DNA of 64,000 bases from Corallococcus sp. EGB (GTDB lineage Bacteria > Myxococcota > Myxococcia > Myxococcales > Myxococcaceae). The notes beneath the pieces were generated by a model that searched no databases, was not told where the DNA came from, and was given only the letters and a program-made list of their open reading frames with translations. The number at the start of each line of letters is the position of its first letter. Positions within the stretch are counted from its first letter, which is position 1. Positions 8,494 to 17,504 of this stretch are shown here, in pieces. Position numbers and translations under genes: made by a program. Location: assembly GCF_019968905.1 (NCBI RefSeq), contig NZ_CP079946.1, positions 5,270,001-5,334,000 on the forward strand. Direction: 5' to 3'.

Positions 8494-11143
8494 CCATCGA
8501 CGGGCAGCCTCGCGAGTGCGCGCCGGGCACCCTCCTGGATGCACTGAAGACGCTGGGCATCGCCGTTCCAGCGCTGTGCGATGATCCGCGCCTGGCGCCG
8601 GTGGGCGCGTGCCGCACGTGCATCGTGGACGTGGAGGGCTGCGAGCGCCCCGTGCCGGCCTGCACCACCTCGCTGGCGGAGGGCATGGTGGTGCACACGC
8701 ACAGTCCCCGCGTGGAGGCACAACGCCGGGTGCTGCTGCGGTTGCTCGGCTCGGAATATCCGGCCGAGGCGGTGGCACGCCACCCGGACAAGCCCTTCCA
8801 CCGCGCGCTGCGCGAGTACGGCCTGGAGCACGAGGCGCGCGGCGCGCCCGGAGCGGAGCGGCGGGACGACTCGCACCCGTACCTCCACGTGGACATGTCC
8901 CAGTGCATCCAGTGCTACCGCTGCGTGCGCATCTGCGACGACGTGCAGGGGCAGTTCGTCTGGCGGGTGTGGAACCGCGGCGCCGAGACATGCATCCTCC
9001 CGGATGGGCCGGACCTGGGGCACAGCTCGTGCGTCTCCTGTGGGGCATGCGTGGACAGCTGCCCCACCGGCGCGCTGGAGGACCGCACCCTGGTGGACCG
9101 GGGCTGGCCCGACGCCTGGACCCGGACCACCTGCGCGTACTGCGGCGTGGGCTGCGAGATGGACGTTGGCACGCGGGGCGGCCGCATCGTCACGGTGCGG
9201 CCGTCGCGCGAGGGACCGTCCAACCGGGGCCACCTGTGCTCCAAGGGACGCTACGCCTTCGACTTCGTGACGGCGCCAGACCGCGTCTCCGTGCCGCTCC
9301 TGCGCGAGGCGGGCGGCTGGCGGCGCGCCTCCTGGGACGAGGCGCTGGGCTTCATCGCGGAGCGTCTGCGCCACCTGCGCGACGCCCACGGCCCGGACGC
9401 GGTGGGCATGCTGGGCTCCGCGCGAGCCACCAACGAAGAGAACTACCTGGCGCAGAAGCTGGCCCGCGTGGTGCTGGGGACGAACAACGTGGACTGCTGC
9501 GCCCGCGTGTGCCACGCGCCCAGCGCCGCCGGGCTGAAGCAGATGCTGGGCACGGGCGCCGCCACCAACTCCTTCGAGGACGTGGAGCACGCGCGCACCC
9601 TGCTGGTGGCGGGCAGCAACACCACCGAGTGCCACCCCGTCGTCGGTGCCCGGATCAAGCAGGCGGTGCTCCGGGGGGCGAAGCTCATCGTCATCGACGC
9701 GCGGTGCACGGAGCTGGCGCGCTACGCGGACGTGCACCTGCGGCCCCGGCCCGGCACGGACGTACCCCTGCTCAACGCGCTGGCCCACGTCATCATGTCC
9801 GAGGGCCTGTGCAACGAGGACTTCCTGCGTGAGCGCGTGGACGCCGTCGAGGACTTCCAGGCCTTCATCCGCGGCTGGACACCCGAGCGCGCCGCGGAGC
9901 GCTGCGAGGTGGCCCCGGAGGACCTCCGGACGGCGGCGCGCCTCTACGCCACGCACGGCCCGTCCATGATGGTGCACGGGCTGGGCATGACGGAGCACGT
10001 CCAGGGCACGGAGACCGTCATGGCGCTGGTGAACCTGGCGCTGCTGACGGGCAACCTCGGCGGGCCGGGCATGGGCGTCAACCCCCTGCGCGGGCAGAAC
10101 AACGTCCAGGGCTCGGCGCACATGGGCTGCGAGCCGGGCCAGCTCACCGGCTACGTCCCCTGGAGGCGCACCGCGCCCGCTTCGAGGCGGCGTGGGATGC
10201 CCCCCTGCCCTCCACGCCGGGGCTGGACCTGATGGAGATGATGGACGCGGCACGCGGCGGGCGACTCAAGGCGCTGTGGGCCTTCGGCTACGACGTGCTG
10301 CTCACCAACCCGAGAGCGAACACCACGCGCGAGGCGCTGGAGCGGCTGGAGCTGCTGGTGGTGCAGGACCTGTTCCTCAACGAGACGGCGAAGGCCCTGG
10401 GCCACGTGTTCCTGCCCGCGTGCAGCTCCTTCGAGAAGGACGGGACGTTCATGAACGGCGAGCGGCGCGTGCAGCGGGTGCGCGCGTCGCTGGCCTCCAC
10501 GGGGGACTCGCTGCCGGACTGGGAGATCCTCTGCCGCGCGGCGCGCGCGCTGGGACATCCCGAGGGCTTCGCCTTCACATCCCCGGAGGAGATCTGGGAC
10601 GAGGTGCGGCGCGTGTGGCCCGCGGGCGCGGGCCTGTCGTATGCGCGCCTGGAGCACGGCGGCCTCCAATGGCCCTGCCCCGACGAGGCCCACCCGGGCA
10701 CCCGGGTGCTGCACACCGACGGCTTTGCCCTGGGCCCGCGGGCGGCGCTGCGCCGCATCGGCGATACGCCTTCGCCCGAGACGCGCTCGGAGGCCTTCCC
10801 CTTCGTGCTGATGACGGGCCGGCGCCTGCATCAGTTCAACGCGGGGACGATGACGTCCCGCACGCCGAACGCGCGGCTCCAGCCCGGTGACTGGCTGGAC
10901 ATGGCCCCGGCGGACGCGGACCGGCTGGGACTGCGGGACGGCGCGCGCGTGCGGGTGCGCAGCCGGTACGGAGAGGCGGAGCTGCCCATGCACCGCGCGC
11001 AAGGGCTGCGGCCCGGCGAGCTCTTCACCACCTTCCACACCGCGGAGACCTTCATCAACGCCGTCACCGGTCCGAACCAGGACGCGCATACCCATACGCC
11101 CGAATACAAGGTCACGGCCGTCCAGGTGGAGCGCGTGGAGTAG
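8481..11143 (+). pseudogene. fdhA: formate dehydrogenase alpha subunit, interrupted by a frameshift
   Basis: Two frames together encode one molybdopterin enzyme of about 887 residues. Frame one (8481-10160) has an N-terminal [2Fe-2S] domain (GACRTC), two [4Fe-4S] motifs (CIQCYRCVRIC, CVSCGACVDSCP) and the Mo-bisPGD entry cluster (CAYCGVGC, HLCSKGR). Catalytic Cys344-His345 lies in CCARVCHAPSAAG, a Cys form rather than selenocysteine. After GYVP (codon 560, CCC at 10158) the frame runs into unrelated residues and stops at 10232. The homologous reading continues one base back from 10160 (LEAHRARFEAAWDAP) to 11143, giving the C-terminal molybdopterin-binding part (FLNETAKALGHVFLP, MTGRRLHQFNAGTMTSR). 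One extra C in the CCCC run at 10157-10160 restores the gene. It is either a real mutation or a sequencing error. It overlaps fdhB by 13 bp. Confidence 0.85.
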
Positions 11144-11241
11144 CGGGAGCGCCGCGGCGTGCGCCCCCCCGCCCGTAGCACCCCGCCCTCCGCCTCCCTA
11201 CAGTCATCATCGAGGGCCCGGGGTCCTGGCCGGGAGGAGCC
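11144..11241. other. short intergenic gap
   Basis: These 98 bp follow the formate dehydrogenase stop and end in GGGAGGAGCC, the ribosome-binding site for the GTG start at 11242. No clear terminator hairpin with a T-run is seen. Confidence 0.35.
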
Positions 11242-12480
11242 GTGACCGACGCACAGTCCCAGACGGCGTTGAGCGCCCTGCGCATCGACCGCTCCGCGGT
11301 CCCCATGAAGCACCGGCGCAGGCGGCGCTGGCTGCTCCCCGCCGCGGCCCTCCTCGCGGTGCTCGTCCTGGCGGCGGTCGCGGTGGCACGGCGCGCGCCC
11401 ACCGTGCGGGTGGCCGAGGTGCGCGAGCCGCTTCCAGGCGAGCAGCAGACGGAGCTGTCCGCCTCCGGGTACGTCGACTCGCGGCGCCGCTCGGTCATCG
11501 CACCGTTGATCGCGGGCCAGCTCGTGAAGGTCGCCGTGGAGGAGGGCGAGGCCGTGCGACAGGGCCAGGTGATTGCCCGGCTGGATGACCGGGACGCCCG
11601 CGTGGTGCTGGACCGCGCTGAAGCTGGAGTGCGTGCCTCCGAGGCCCAGCTCGCCGCCTCCGAGGCCCAGACCCTCAACGCCGAGCGCACCACCGCGCGC
11701 ACGCGCACCCTCGCCAGCCAGGGCGCCGTGTCCCGGGCCCAGCTCCTCGACGTGGAGACCGCGGGGCGCGCCACCGAGGAGGCCCTCAACCTCGCCCGGG
11801 CGCAGCTCTCCGTCGCCCGCCGGGCCCGAGATGCGGCCCGCCTCCAGCTCACGCACACCGTGGTGCGCGCGCCGTTCGACGGCACCGTGGCGAGGAAGCT
11901 GGCGAACGAGGGGGCGGTGCTCGCGCCAGCGGCCCTCACCGGCATCAACCTGGGCGGCATCATCGAGCTGGTGGATCTCCGCGCCCTGGAGGTCGAAGCC
12001 GAGGTCAGCGAGGAGCAGCTCTCGCGCATCCACACGGGCCAGCCCACCCTCATCTTCCTGGACGCGCTGCCGCGGCAGGCCTTCCCCGGCCAGGTGGCCA
12101 CGGTGCGCCCCGCCATCGACCGCTCCAAGGCCACCGCCACGGTGCTGGTGCGCTTCCAATCCGTCCCCCGGGGCGCACTGCCGGACATGGGCGCCAAGGT
12201 ATCCTTCCTGCGCCAGCCGCTGCCTCCTGGGGCGCTGGACCTCCAGGGACAGTCCCCGCGCGTGCCCGCCAGCGCGGTGGTGCGCGACGCGAAGGGCGCC
12301 GCCGTCTGGGTGGTGAAGGACGGACGGCTCACACGCCAACCGGTGCGCGTGGGCGAGCGCGTGGGAGACGAGGTGTCGCTTGCGCGGGGGCCGCGCGCGG
12401 GGACGCAGGTGGTGGCGGCCCCGGCTCCGAAGCGCCTGCGCGACGGCCAGCGCGTGAAGGTGGAGACAGGGGGCGGATGA
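11242..12480 (+). CDS. HlyD/MacA-type periplasmic adaptor subunit of ABC exporter
   Basis: A 412-residue membrane-fusion protein. After a basic stretch (KHRRRRR) one transmembrane helix (about residues 31-50) anchors it in the inner membrane. Then comes a lipoyl-like half (VDSRRRSVIAPLIAGQLVKV, VRQGQVIARLDD), a long Ala-rich coiled-coil hairpin (about residues 125-205), the returning half (VRAPFDGTVARK) and a beta-barrel domain. This order is typical of MacA/HlyD. The start is GTG with a strong GGGAGGAG just upstream. It overlaps the ATPase gene by 4 bp (ATGA), so 11242-15496 is one operon of adaptor, ATPase and two permeases. No TolC-type outer-membrane gene is included, so a shared one would be needed. 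Confidence 0.9.
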   Translation: MTDAQSQTALSALRIDRSAVPMKHRRRRRWLLPAAALLAVLVLAAVAVARRAPTVRVAEVREPLPGEQQTELSASGYVDSRRRSVIAPLIAGQLVKVAVEEGEAVRQGQVIARLDDRDARVVLDRAEAGVRASEAQLAASEAQTLNAERTTARTRTLASQGAVSRAQLLDVETAGRATEEALNLARAQLSVARRARDAARLQLTHTVVRAPFDGTVARKLANEGAVLAPAALTGINLGGIIELVDLRALEVEAEVSEEQLSRIHTGQPTLIFLDALPRQAFPGQVATVRPAIDRSKATATVLVRFQSVPRGALPDMGAKVSFLRQPLPPGALDLQGQSPRVPASAVVRDAKGAAVWVVKDGRLTRQPVRVGERVGDEVSLARGPRAGTQVVAAPAPKRLRDGQRVKVETGGG

Positions 12481-13172
12481 GCCAGGACGCGCGGCCAGCC
12501 CCGGCCCCCCTGGTGCGCCTCCGGGGCGTGTCCAAGACGTACCGGCGCGGCACGGTGGAGGTGCCCGTGCTGGCGGCGGTGGACCTGACCATCCGCACGG
12601 GCACCTTCGAGGCCTTCATGGGCCCGTCCGGCTCTGGCAAGTCCACGCTGCTCAACCTCATCTCCGGGCTGGACCGGCCCAGCAGCGGCCTCGTCGAGGT
12701 GGCCGGCCGGGACCTGACGGAGCTGGATGACCGAGAGCTGAGCGACTGGCGCGCCGCCCATGTGGGCTTCGTCTTCCAGCTCTACAACCTCATTCCCGTG
12801 CTCACCGCCGCGGAGAACGTGGAGCTGCCGCTGCTGCTCACGCCGCTGACGCGTGGGGAGCGGCGCCGGCACGTGGCCGCGGCGCTGGAGCTCGTCGGCC
12901 TGACGCACCGCGAGCGCCACCGTCCGCCGCAGATGTCCGGCGGCGAGCAGCAGCGCGTGGCCATTGCCCGCGCCATCGTCTCCGACCCGGAGCTCGTCAT
13001 CGCGGACGAACCCACGGGGGACCTGGACCGCCGGTCGGCGGAGGCCGTCTTGGATCTCTTCGGCGTACTCCACCGGGACCTGCACAAGACGCTGGTGATG
13101 GTGACGCACGACCCGCACGCCGCCGAGCGCGCGGGCCGCGTGCACCACCTGGACAAGGGGGTACTTCAGTGA
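12477..13172 (+). CDS. MacB/LolD-type ABC transporter ATPase
   Basis: A 231-residue nucleotide-binding protein: Walker [10 protein letters not shown] (about residues 45-53), Q-loop VFQLYNLIP, signature MSGGEQQR, Walker [13 protein letters not shown], and switch His in MVTHDP. The PTGDLD form and the length fit the LolD/MacB/FtsE subfamily, which powers mechanotransmission pumps rather than classical importers. It starts inside the adaptor's stop (ATGA) and its own end overlaps the next permease's GTG by 4 bp, showing tight coupling. Confidence 0.93.
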   Translation: MSQDARPAPAPLVRLRGVSKTYRRGTVEVPVLAAVDLTIRTGTFEAFMGPSGSGKSTLLNLISGLDRPSSGLVEVAGRDLTELDDRELSDWRAAHVGFVFQLYNLIPVLTAAENVELPLLLTPLTRGERRRHVAAALELVGLTHRERHRPPQMSGGEQQRVAIARAIVSDPELVIADEPTGDLDRRSAEAVLDLFGVLHRDLHKTLVMVTHDPHAAERAGRVHHLDKGVLQ

Positions 13173-14335
13173 GCTACGTGGGCTTCGTGGGTCGCAACCT
13201 GCTGCGCAACCCGCTGCGGCTGGCGCTGACCCTCCTGGCGGGCGCGGTGGGCGTGACGGCCTTCATCTTCCTGAGCACCGTCGTCGACCTCTTCTATTCC
13301 AAGGCGCGCGCCGCGCAGGTGGACCGGCTCATCGTCCGGAACAAGGTGTCCTTCACCCAGCCGCTGCCCCTGTCCTACGCCGCGCGCATCGCCGCGCTGC
13401 CGGGCGTCACCGCCGTCACGCACGAGGAGTATTTCGGCGGCACGCTGGGAGACACGCGGAAGGACTTCTTCGCCAACTTCTCCGTCGACCCCCAGACCTT
13501 CCTGGAGGTCTTCCCCGAGTTCGTCGCCCCGCCCCAGCAGCTCGCCGCGTTCCGGGGCGATCCGTGCGGCGCGCTCGTGGGGGAGACGCTGGCCCGGCGC
13601 TTCGGCTGGAAGCCGGGGGACCGGGTGACGCTCAAGGGGCAGTTCTACCCCGGTGACTGGACGTTCAACGTGCGCGGCATCTACACGGGTGCGCATCCCG
13701 GGGTGAACACCGCGGCGCTGATGTTCGGCTACCGCTGCATCAACGAGAGCGACAGGCTGGCCCCCTCGCTGAAGGACAAGGCGGGGATCTACGCGGTGCG
13801 CGTGGACGATCCGGCGCGCTCCGCCGAGGTGGCGGCGGCCATCGACCACCTTTTCGACAACAGCCCCTTCCCGACGAAGACGGAGAGCGAGAAGTCCTTC
13901 CAGCTGGGCTTCGTGGCCATGACCTCGGCCATCGTCACCGCGGTGAAGGGGGTGTCCAGCGTCGTCCTGCTCATCATCCTGCTCGTCATCGGCAACACGC
14001 TGGCCATGGGCGTGCGCGAGCGCACCCGCGACCTCGCCACCCTGCGCGCCCTGGGCTTCCGTCCCCGCACCGTGGTGGCGCTGGTGATGGCCGAGTCCGC
14101 CGTCATCGGCCTGTGCTCCGCGGCCCTGGGCGTCACGGCCGCGCCGGTGCTGGTCCGCCTCTTCGCGAAGCTCATCGCCGCGCGGCTGGGCACGCTTCCG
14201 GAGCACCTCACGCGCGGGCACACGCTCTGGGTCTCCGCGCTCGCGGCGGTGGCGGTGTCCCTGCTGGCGGGCGTGGGCCCCGCCCTGCGCGCGGTGCGGC
14301 TGCCCGTGGCGGAAGGCCTGCGGAAGGTGGCCTGA
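13169..14335 (+). CDS. FtsX/MacB-type ABC permease
   Basis: A 388-residue membrane protein with one N-terminal helix (LALTLLAGAVGVTAFIFL), a large periplasmic domain (about residues 45-265) and three C-terminal helices with the FtsX-type motif RERTRDLATLRALGF between them. This four-helix topology is the MacB permease layout without a fused ATPase. The start is GTG overlapping the ATPase stop. Its partner is the neighbouring permease, so the exporter is probably a heterodimer. The substrate cannot be deduced; in the family it may be a peptide, antibiotic or lipoprotein. Confidence 0.9.
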   Translation: MSYVGFVGRNLLRNPLRLALTLLAGAVGVTAFIFLSTVVDLFYSKARAAQVDRLIVRNKVSFTQPLPLSYAARIAALPGVTAVTHEEYFGGTLGDTRKDFFANFSVDPQTFLEVFPEFVAPPQQLAAFRGDPCGALVGETLARRFGWKPGDRVTLKGQFYPGDWTFNVRGIYTGAHPGVNTAALMFGYRCINESDRLAPSLKDKAGIYAVRVDDPARSAEVAAAIDHLFDNSPFPTKTESEKSFQLGFVAMTSAIVTAVKGVSSVVLLIILLVIGNTLAMGVRERTRDLATLRALGFRPRTVVALVMAESAVIGLCSAALGVTAAPVLVRLFAKLIAARLGTLPEHLTRGHTLWVSALAAVAVSLLAGVGPALRAVRLPVAEGLRKVA

Positions 14336-14338
14336 GCC

Positions 14339-15496
14339 ATGGTGCCGCTCTTCTACAACGCGCGCAGCCTGTGGGCGCGCCGGGTGTCCACCGGCCTCAC
14401 GGTGGTGGGGCTGGGGCTCGTCGTCTTCGTCTTCTCCTCGGTGCTGATGCTGGCCCACGGCATCGAGTCCGCGCTGGCCTCTGGCGGAGACCCGTCCAAT
14501 GTCGTCGTGCTGCGCAAGGGGGCCACCAGCGAGCTCGTCAGCGGCATCGAGCAGGAAGCGGTGCGCATCCTCTCCACGGACTCCCAGGTGGCGTCCGGGC
14601 CGGACGGCCTGCCGCTGGTTGCCGGCGAGCGGGTGGCGCTGCTGACACTGCCCGGCGGGCGCGCGCGGTCGATGAGCACCACGGCGCGAGGCATCAGCGC
14701 GGAGAGCTTCGCGGCGCGGCCGGAGGTCCGAATCGTCTCCGGGCGCAGGCCCCGGCCGGGCACCAATGAAGTGGTGCTGGGCCGCTCGCTCGTGGGCACG
14801 TCACCGGAGGCCGGGCTGGGCGGAGCGCTGACGTTCGCCGGGCAGCGCTGGCCGGTGGTGGGCGTCATCGCCGCGAGGGGCGGCGCCTTCGAATCCGAGG
14901 TATGGGCGGACGCCCTGCGGCTGGGTGCGGCCTTCGGGCGCGAGGACTTCAGCTCCGCGGTGGTACGGCTGCGCTCCCCCGTGGAGGTGGACGCCTTCGT
15001 GAAGCGCGTGGAGGCCAACCCACGCTTCACGCTGGAGGCCAGACCGGAGCCGGCGTACTGGGCGGATCAGGGCAGCGGGCTGGCCACCTTCATCCGCGTG
15101 CTGGGCCTCTTCGTGTCCCTCGTCTTCAGCGTGGGCGCGGTACTGGGGGCGATGATCACCATGTACGCCCAGGTGGCGACGCGCGTCGCGGAGCTGGGGA
15201 TGCTGCGCGCGGTGGGCTTCCGCCGGCGCAGCGTGCTGGCCAGCGTGGTGGTGGAGTCCGCGATGCTGGGCGCGGCCGGCGGTGTGCTGGGCGCGCTGGG
15301 GGCACTGGCCACGCGGTGGATCCACATCCGCACGCTCAACTTCCAGACGTTCGCGGCGGTGAGCTTCGGCTTCTCCCCCACTCCCGCGATCCTGCTGGGC
15401 GCGCTCCTGTTCGGCACGGCGATGGGGATCCTCGGAGGGCTGTTGCCAGCGCTGCGCGCCGCGCGCCTGTCCATCCTGGACGCGCTGCGCGCCTGA
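14339..15496 (+). CDS. FtsX/MacB-type ABC permease
   Basis: A 385-residue second permease, 3 bp after the first. It has the same plan: N-terminal helix (TGLTVVGLGLVVFVFSSV), periplasmic domain, then C-terminal helices around the FtsX motif (RVAELGMLRAVGFRRR). The sequence is clearly different from its neighbour, so this is an old duplication forming an asymmetric pair. It is the last gene of the exporter operon. Confidence 0.9.
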   Translation: MVPLFYNARSLWARRVSTGLTVVGLGLVVFVFSSVLMLAHGIESALASGGDPSNVVVLRKGATSELVSGIEQEAVRILSTDSQVASGPDGLPLVAGERVALLTLPGGRARSMSTTARGISAESFAARPEVRIVSGRRPRPGTNEVVLGRSLVGTSPEAGLGGALTFAGQRWPVVGVIAARGGAFESEVWADALRLGAAFGREDFSSAVVRLRSPVEVDAFVKRVEANPRFTLEARPEPAYWADQGSGLATFIRVLGLFVSLVFSVGAVLGAMITMYAQVATRVAELGMLRAVGFRRRSVLASVVVESAMLGAAGGVLGALGALATRWIHIRTLNFQTFAAVSFGFSPTPAILLGALLFGTAMGILGGLLPALRAARLSILDALRA

Positions 15497-15618
15497 AGGC
15501 CGGACCCGTGCACGGCCGGCGTCCCGGCGGGTGGACGACGCCTCGTGACCTGTCATGGGCTGGCGGCGGACCCCATCCTGTTCCGAATGCCACGCGCACC
15601 TTCGGAGGGGATCGCGCC

Positions 15619-15795
15619 ATGCCTGTCTACGAGTTCTTTTGCCGCACGTGCCAGGAGCCCTTCACCCAGCTCATGACCATCAAGGAGCATGACGAGCGAA
15701 CGCCCAAGTGCCCGCGCGGCCACGATCCGAAGGAGGTGGAGAAGCGCATCTCCTCCGCCCATGCCGTGACCACCAAGAAGTCGCTCACCTACTGA
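15619..15795 (+). CDS. FmdB-family small zinc-ribbon protein
   Basis: 58 residues, beginning MPVYEFFCRTCQEPF and continuing to KCPRGH: a CxxC...CxxH pair as expected of a FmdB-type single zinc ribbon. Such proteins are widespread and mostly of unknown function; the name comes from a putative regulator near formamidase genes. The ATG follows CGGAGGGG by about 8 bp. It stands between the exporter operon and the phosphoribosyltransferase-like gene, about 120 bp from the former. Confidence 0.85.
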   Translation: MPVYEFFCRTCQEPFTQLMTIKEHDERTPKCPRGHDPKEVEKRISSAHAVTTKKSLTY

Positions 15796-15837
15796 GGCGC
15801 GCACGGCCGCGCGCCTCCTGCTCGAAGGGGGCCTACC

Positions 15838-16236
15838 ATGTCCTTCGAGGACCGTGTGGATGCGGGCCGGCGGCTCGCGCGGAGGCTGCTCGAGCGCGGG
15901 TACACGGGCAAGGACACGCTCGTCCTGGGCCTGCCATGCGGCGGAGTCCCTGTCGCCTACGAGGTGGCGGCGGCGCTGGGCGCTCCCCTGGACGTCTGCG
16001 TGGTGCGCAAGCCGGGCGCTCCGGACTCCCCGCTGAAGCCGCTGGTGGATGACGCCGTGTGCGTACTCTCCACGCTGTCGATGTTTGCGATTGGCCAGTG
16101 GTACGTCGGCTTCTGCCAGGTGCCCGACGCGGAGGTGGTGAAGCTCCTGGCGCTGGCGCGGAGCACCTTCGAGCAGGAGCGGCCCCTCACCGGGGCCCCC
16201 AACCCCGAGCCTCCGCAAGGCCAGGGGACGGGATGA
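15838..16236 (+). CDS. phosphoribosyltransferase-like protein with central deletion
   Basis: 132 residues. The first 65 match the N-terminus of the phosphoribosyltransferases common in GC-rich bacteria ([40 protein letters not shown]). The part from about residue 78 matches their C-terminus ([22 protein letters not shown]). The roughly 90-100 residues normally between them, including the PRPP-binding loop of the type VDDG(L/I)ATG, are missing; only LVDDAVCVL remains at the junction. The frame stays open, so this is an in-frame deletion. The product is probably inactive as a transferase. The stop overlaps the CapA-like start by 4 bp (ATGA). Confidence 0.75.
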   Translation: MSFEDRVDAGRRLARRLLERGYTGKDTLVLGLPCGGVPVAYEVAAALGAPLDVCVVRKPGAPDSPLKPLVDDAVCVLSTLSMFAIGQWYVGFCQVPDAEVVKLLALARSTFEQERPLTGAPNPEPPQGQGTG

Positions 16237-17378
16237 CCGCCGGCCATCAGGGCCTGGAGCCAGGACGGGCCCTCTCCCTCTTCCTGTGCGGCGACGTGAT
16301 GACCGGCAGGGGCATCGATCAGGTGCTACCCCACCCCGCCCCGCCCGCCATCCACGAGTCCTACCTGCGGGATGCCCGGGCCTATGTCGCGCTCGCCGAG
16401 GAGCGCAACGGCCCCATCCGCAAGCCCGTGGGCTTCGGTGAGATCTGGGGGGAAGCGCTCGCCTTGTTGGAGCACGCCGCGCCCGACGTACGGCTCATCA
16501 ACCTGGAGACGAGCATCACCACGAGCGAGCGGTGGTGGCCCGACAAGGGCATCCACTACCGCATGCACCCGGAGAACGCCGAATGCCTCACCGCGGCCCG
16601 AATCGGCTGCTGCACGCTGGCGAACAACCACGTGCTGGACTGGGGCTACCCGGGGCTGACGGAGACGCTCGCCGCGCTCCGCCGTCTGGGAATCGCCACC
16701 GCGGGGCTGGGTGAGGACCTGGAGGAGGCCCAGCGACCCGCCATCCTGGAGGTTGGGGCCGGGCGGCGGGCCGTGGTGTTCTCTTGCGGAGACGTCAGCA
16801 GCGGCATTCCGCCGTCGTGGGCGGCGGGGAGGGGCAGACCGGGTGTGGACCTGCTGCCAGACCTGTCCCCCGCCACTGCGCGACACATGGGCTCGCGAGT
16901 GGCGTCCGTTCGGCGCGAGGGCGACGTCGTCATCGCCTCCATCCACTGGGGCGGAAACTGGGGTTACGCGGTGCCACGGGCGCAGCGGGACTTCGCCCAC
17001 GCGCTCATCGATGAGGCCGGCGTGGACGTCGTCCATGGCCACTCCTCGCACCACTCTCGCGGCATCGAAGTCCACCACGGCCGGCTCATCCTCCATGGCT
17101 GCGGCGACTTCCTGAACGACTACGAAGGCATCACCGGCCACGAGGACTTCCGGCCGGATCTGGCCTTGATGTACCTGGGGGCGGTGGACGCAGCGAGTGG
17201 CAGGCTCGCCAGCCTGCGCATGATCCCCATGCAGCTGCGCCAGCTCCGACCCCACCGGGCCTCGCGGCGGGATGCTGAATGGCTGTGCGGCGTCTTGGAC
17301 CGCGAGGGACGCCGCCTGGAGCCCCGGACGCGGGTGGAGCTGGGGGGTGACGGGGCCCTCGTGCTCCAGTGGGCGTGA
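16233..17378 (+). CDS. CapA family (poly-gamma-glutamate capsule type) metallophosphatase-like protein
   Basis: A 381-residue protein of the PGA_cap/CapA family. Motifs in order: [12 protein letters not shown] (metal ligand GD), [11 protein letters not shown] (NxE), [12 protein letters not shown] (NNH), [10 protein letters not shown] and [12 protein letters not shown]. These are the calcineurin-like metal ligands of the family. Relatives are linked to capsule or exopolymer synthesis, but many stand-alone copies have unknown substrates. No signal peptide is seen. The ATG at 16233 overlaps the previous stop and gives the conserved N-terminus directly, so it is preferred over longer frames. Confidence 0.85.
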   Translation: MTAGHQGLEPGRALSLFLCGDVMTGRGIDQVLPHPAPPAIHESYLRDARAYVALAEERNGPIRKPVGFGEIWGEALALLEHAAPDVRLINLETSITTSERWWPDKGIHYRMHPENAECLTAARIGCCTLANNHVLDWGYPGLTETLAALRRLGIATAGLGEDLEEAQRPAILEVGAGRRAVVFSCGDVSSGIPPSWAAGRGRPGVDLLPDLSPATARHMGSRVASVRREGDVVIASIHWGGNWGYAVPRAQRDFAHALIDEAGVDVVHGHSSHHSRGIEVHHGRLILHGCGDFLNDYEGITGHEDFRPDLALMYLGAVDAASGRLASLRMIPMQLRQLRPHRASRRDAEWLCGVLDREGRRLEPRTRVELGGDGALVLQWA

Positions 17379-17504
17379 GGCTGCATCCTCCGCACGCAGC
17401 TACCGTCCCTGCGGGCAGGCCGGACGCCCGCCGGTGTCGGATGCCGCACGGCACGGGCGCCAACGGATTGCCACACTCTCTCTCAGGACTCAGGCTGCAA
17501 TGCC

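Noticed and set aside
10157-10160. Programmed -1 frameshift in fdhA
   Set aside because: No slippery heptamer of the X XXY YYZ type, no obvious downstream stem-loop, and no known precedent in this enzyme. A one-base deletion or sequencing error is simpler.
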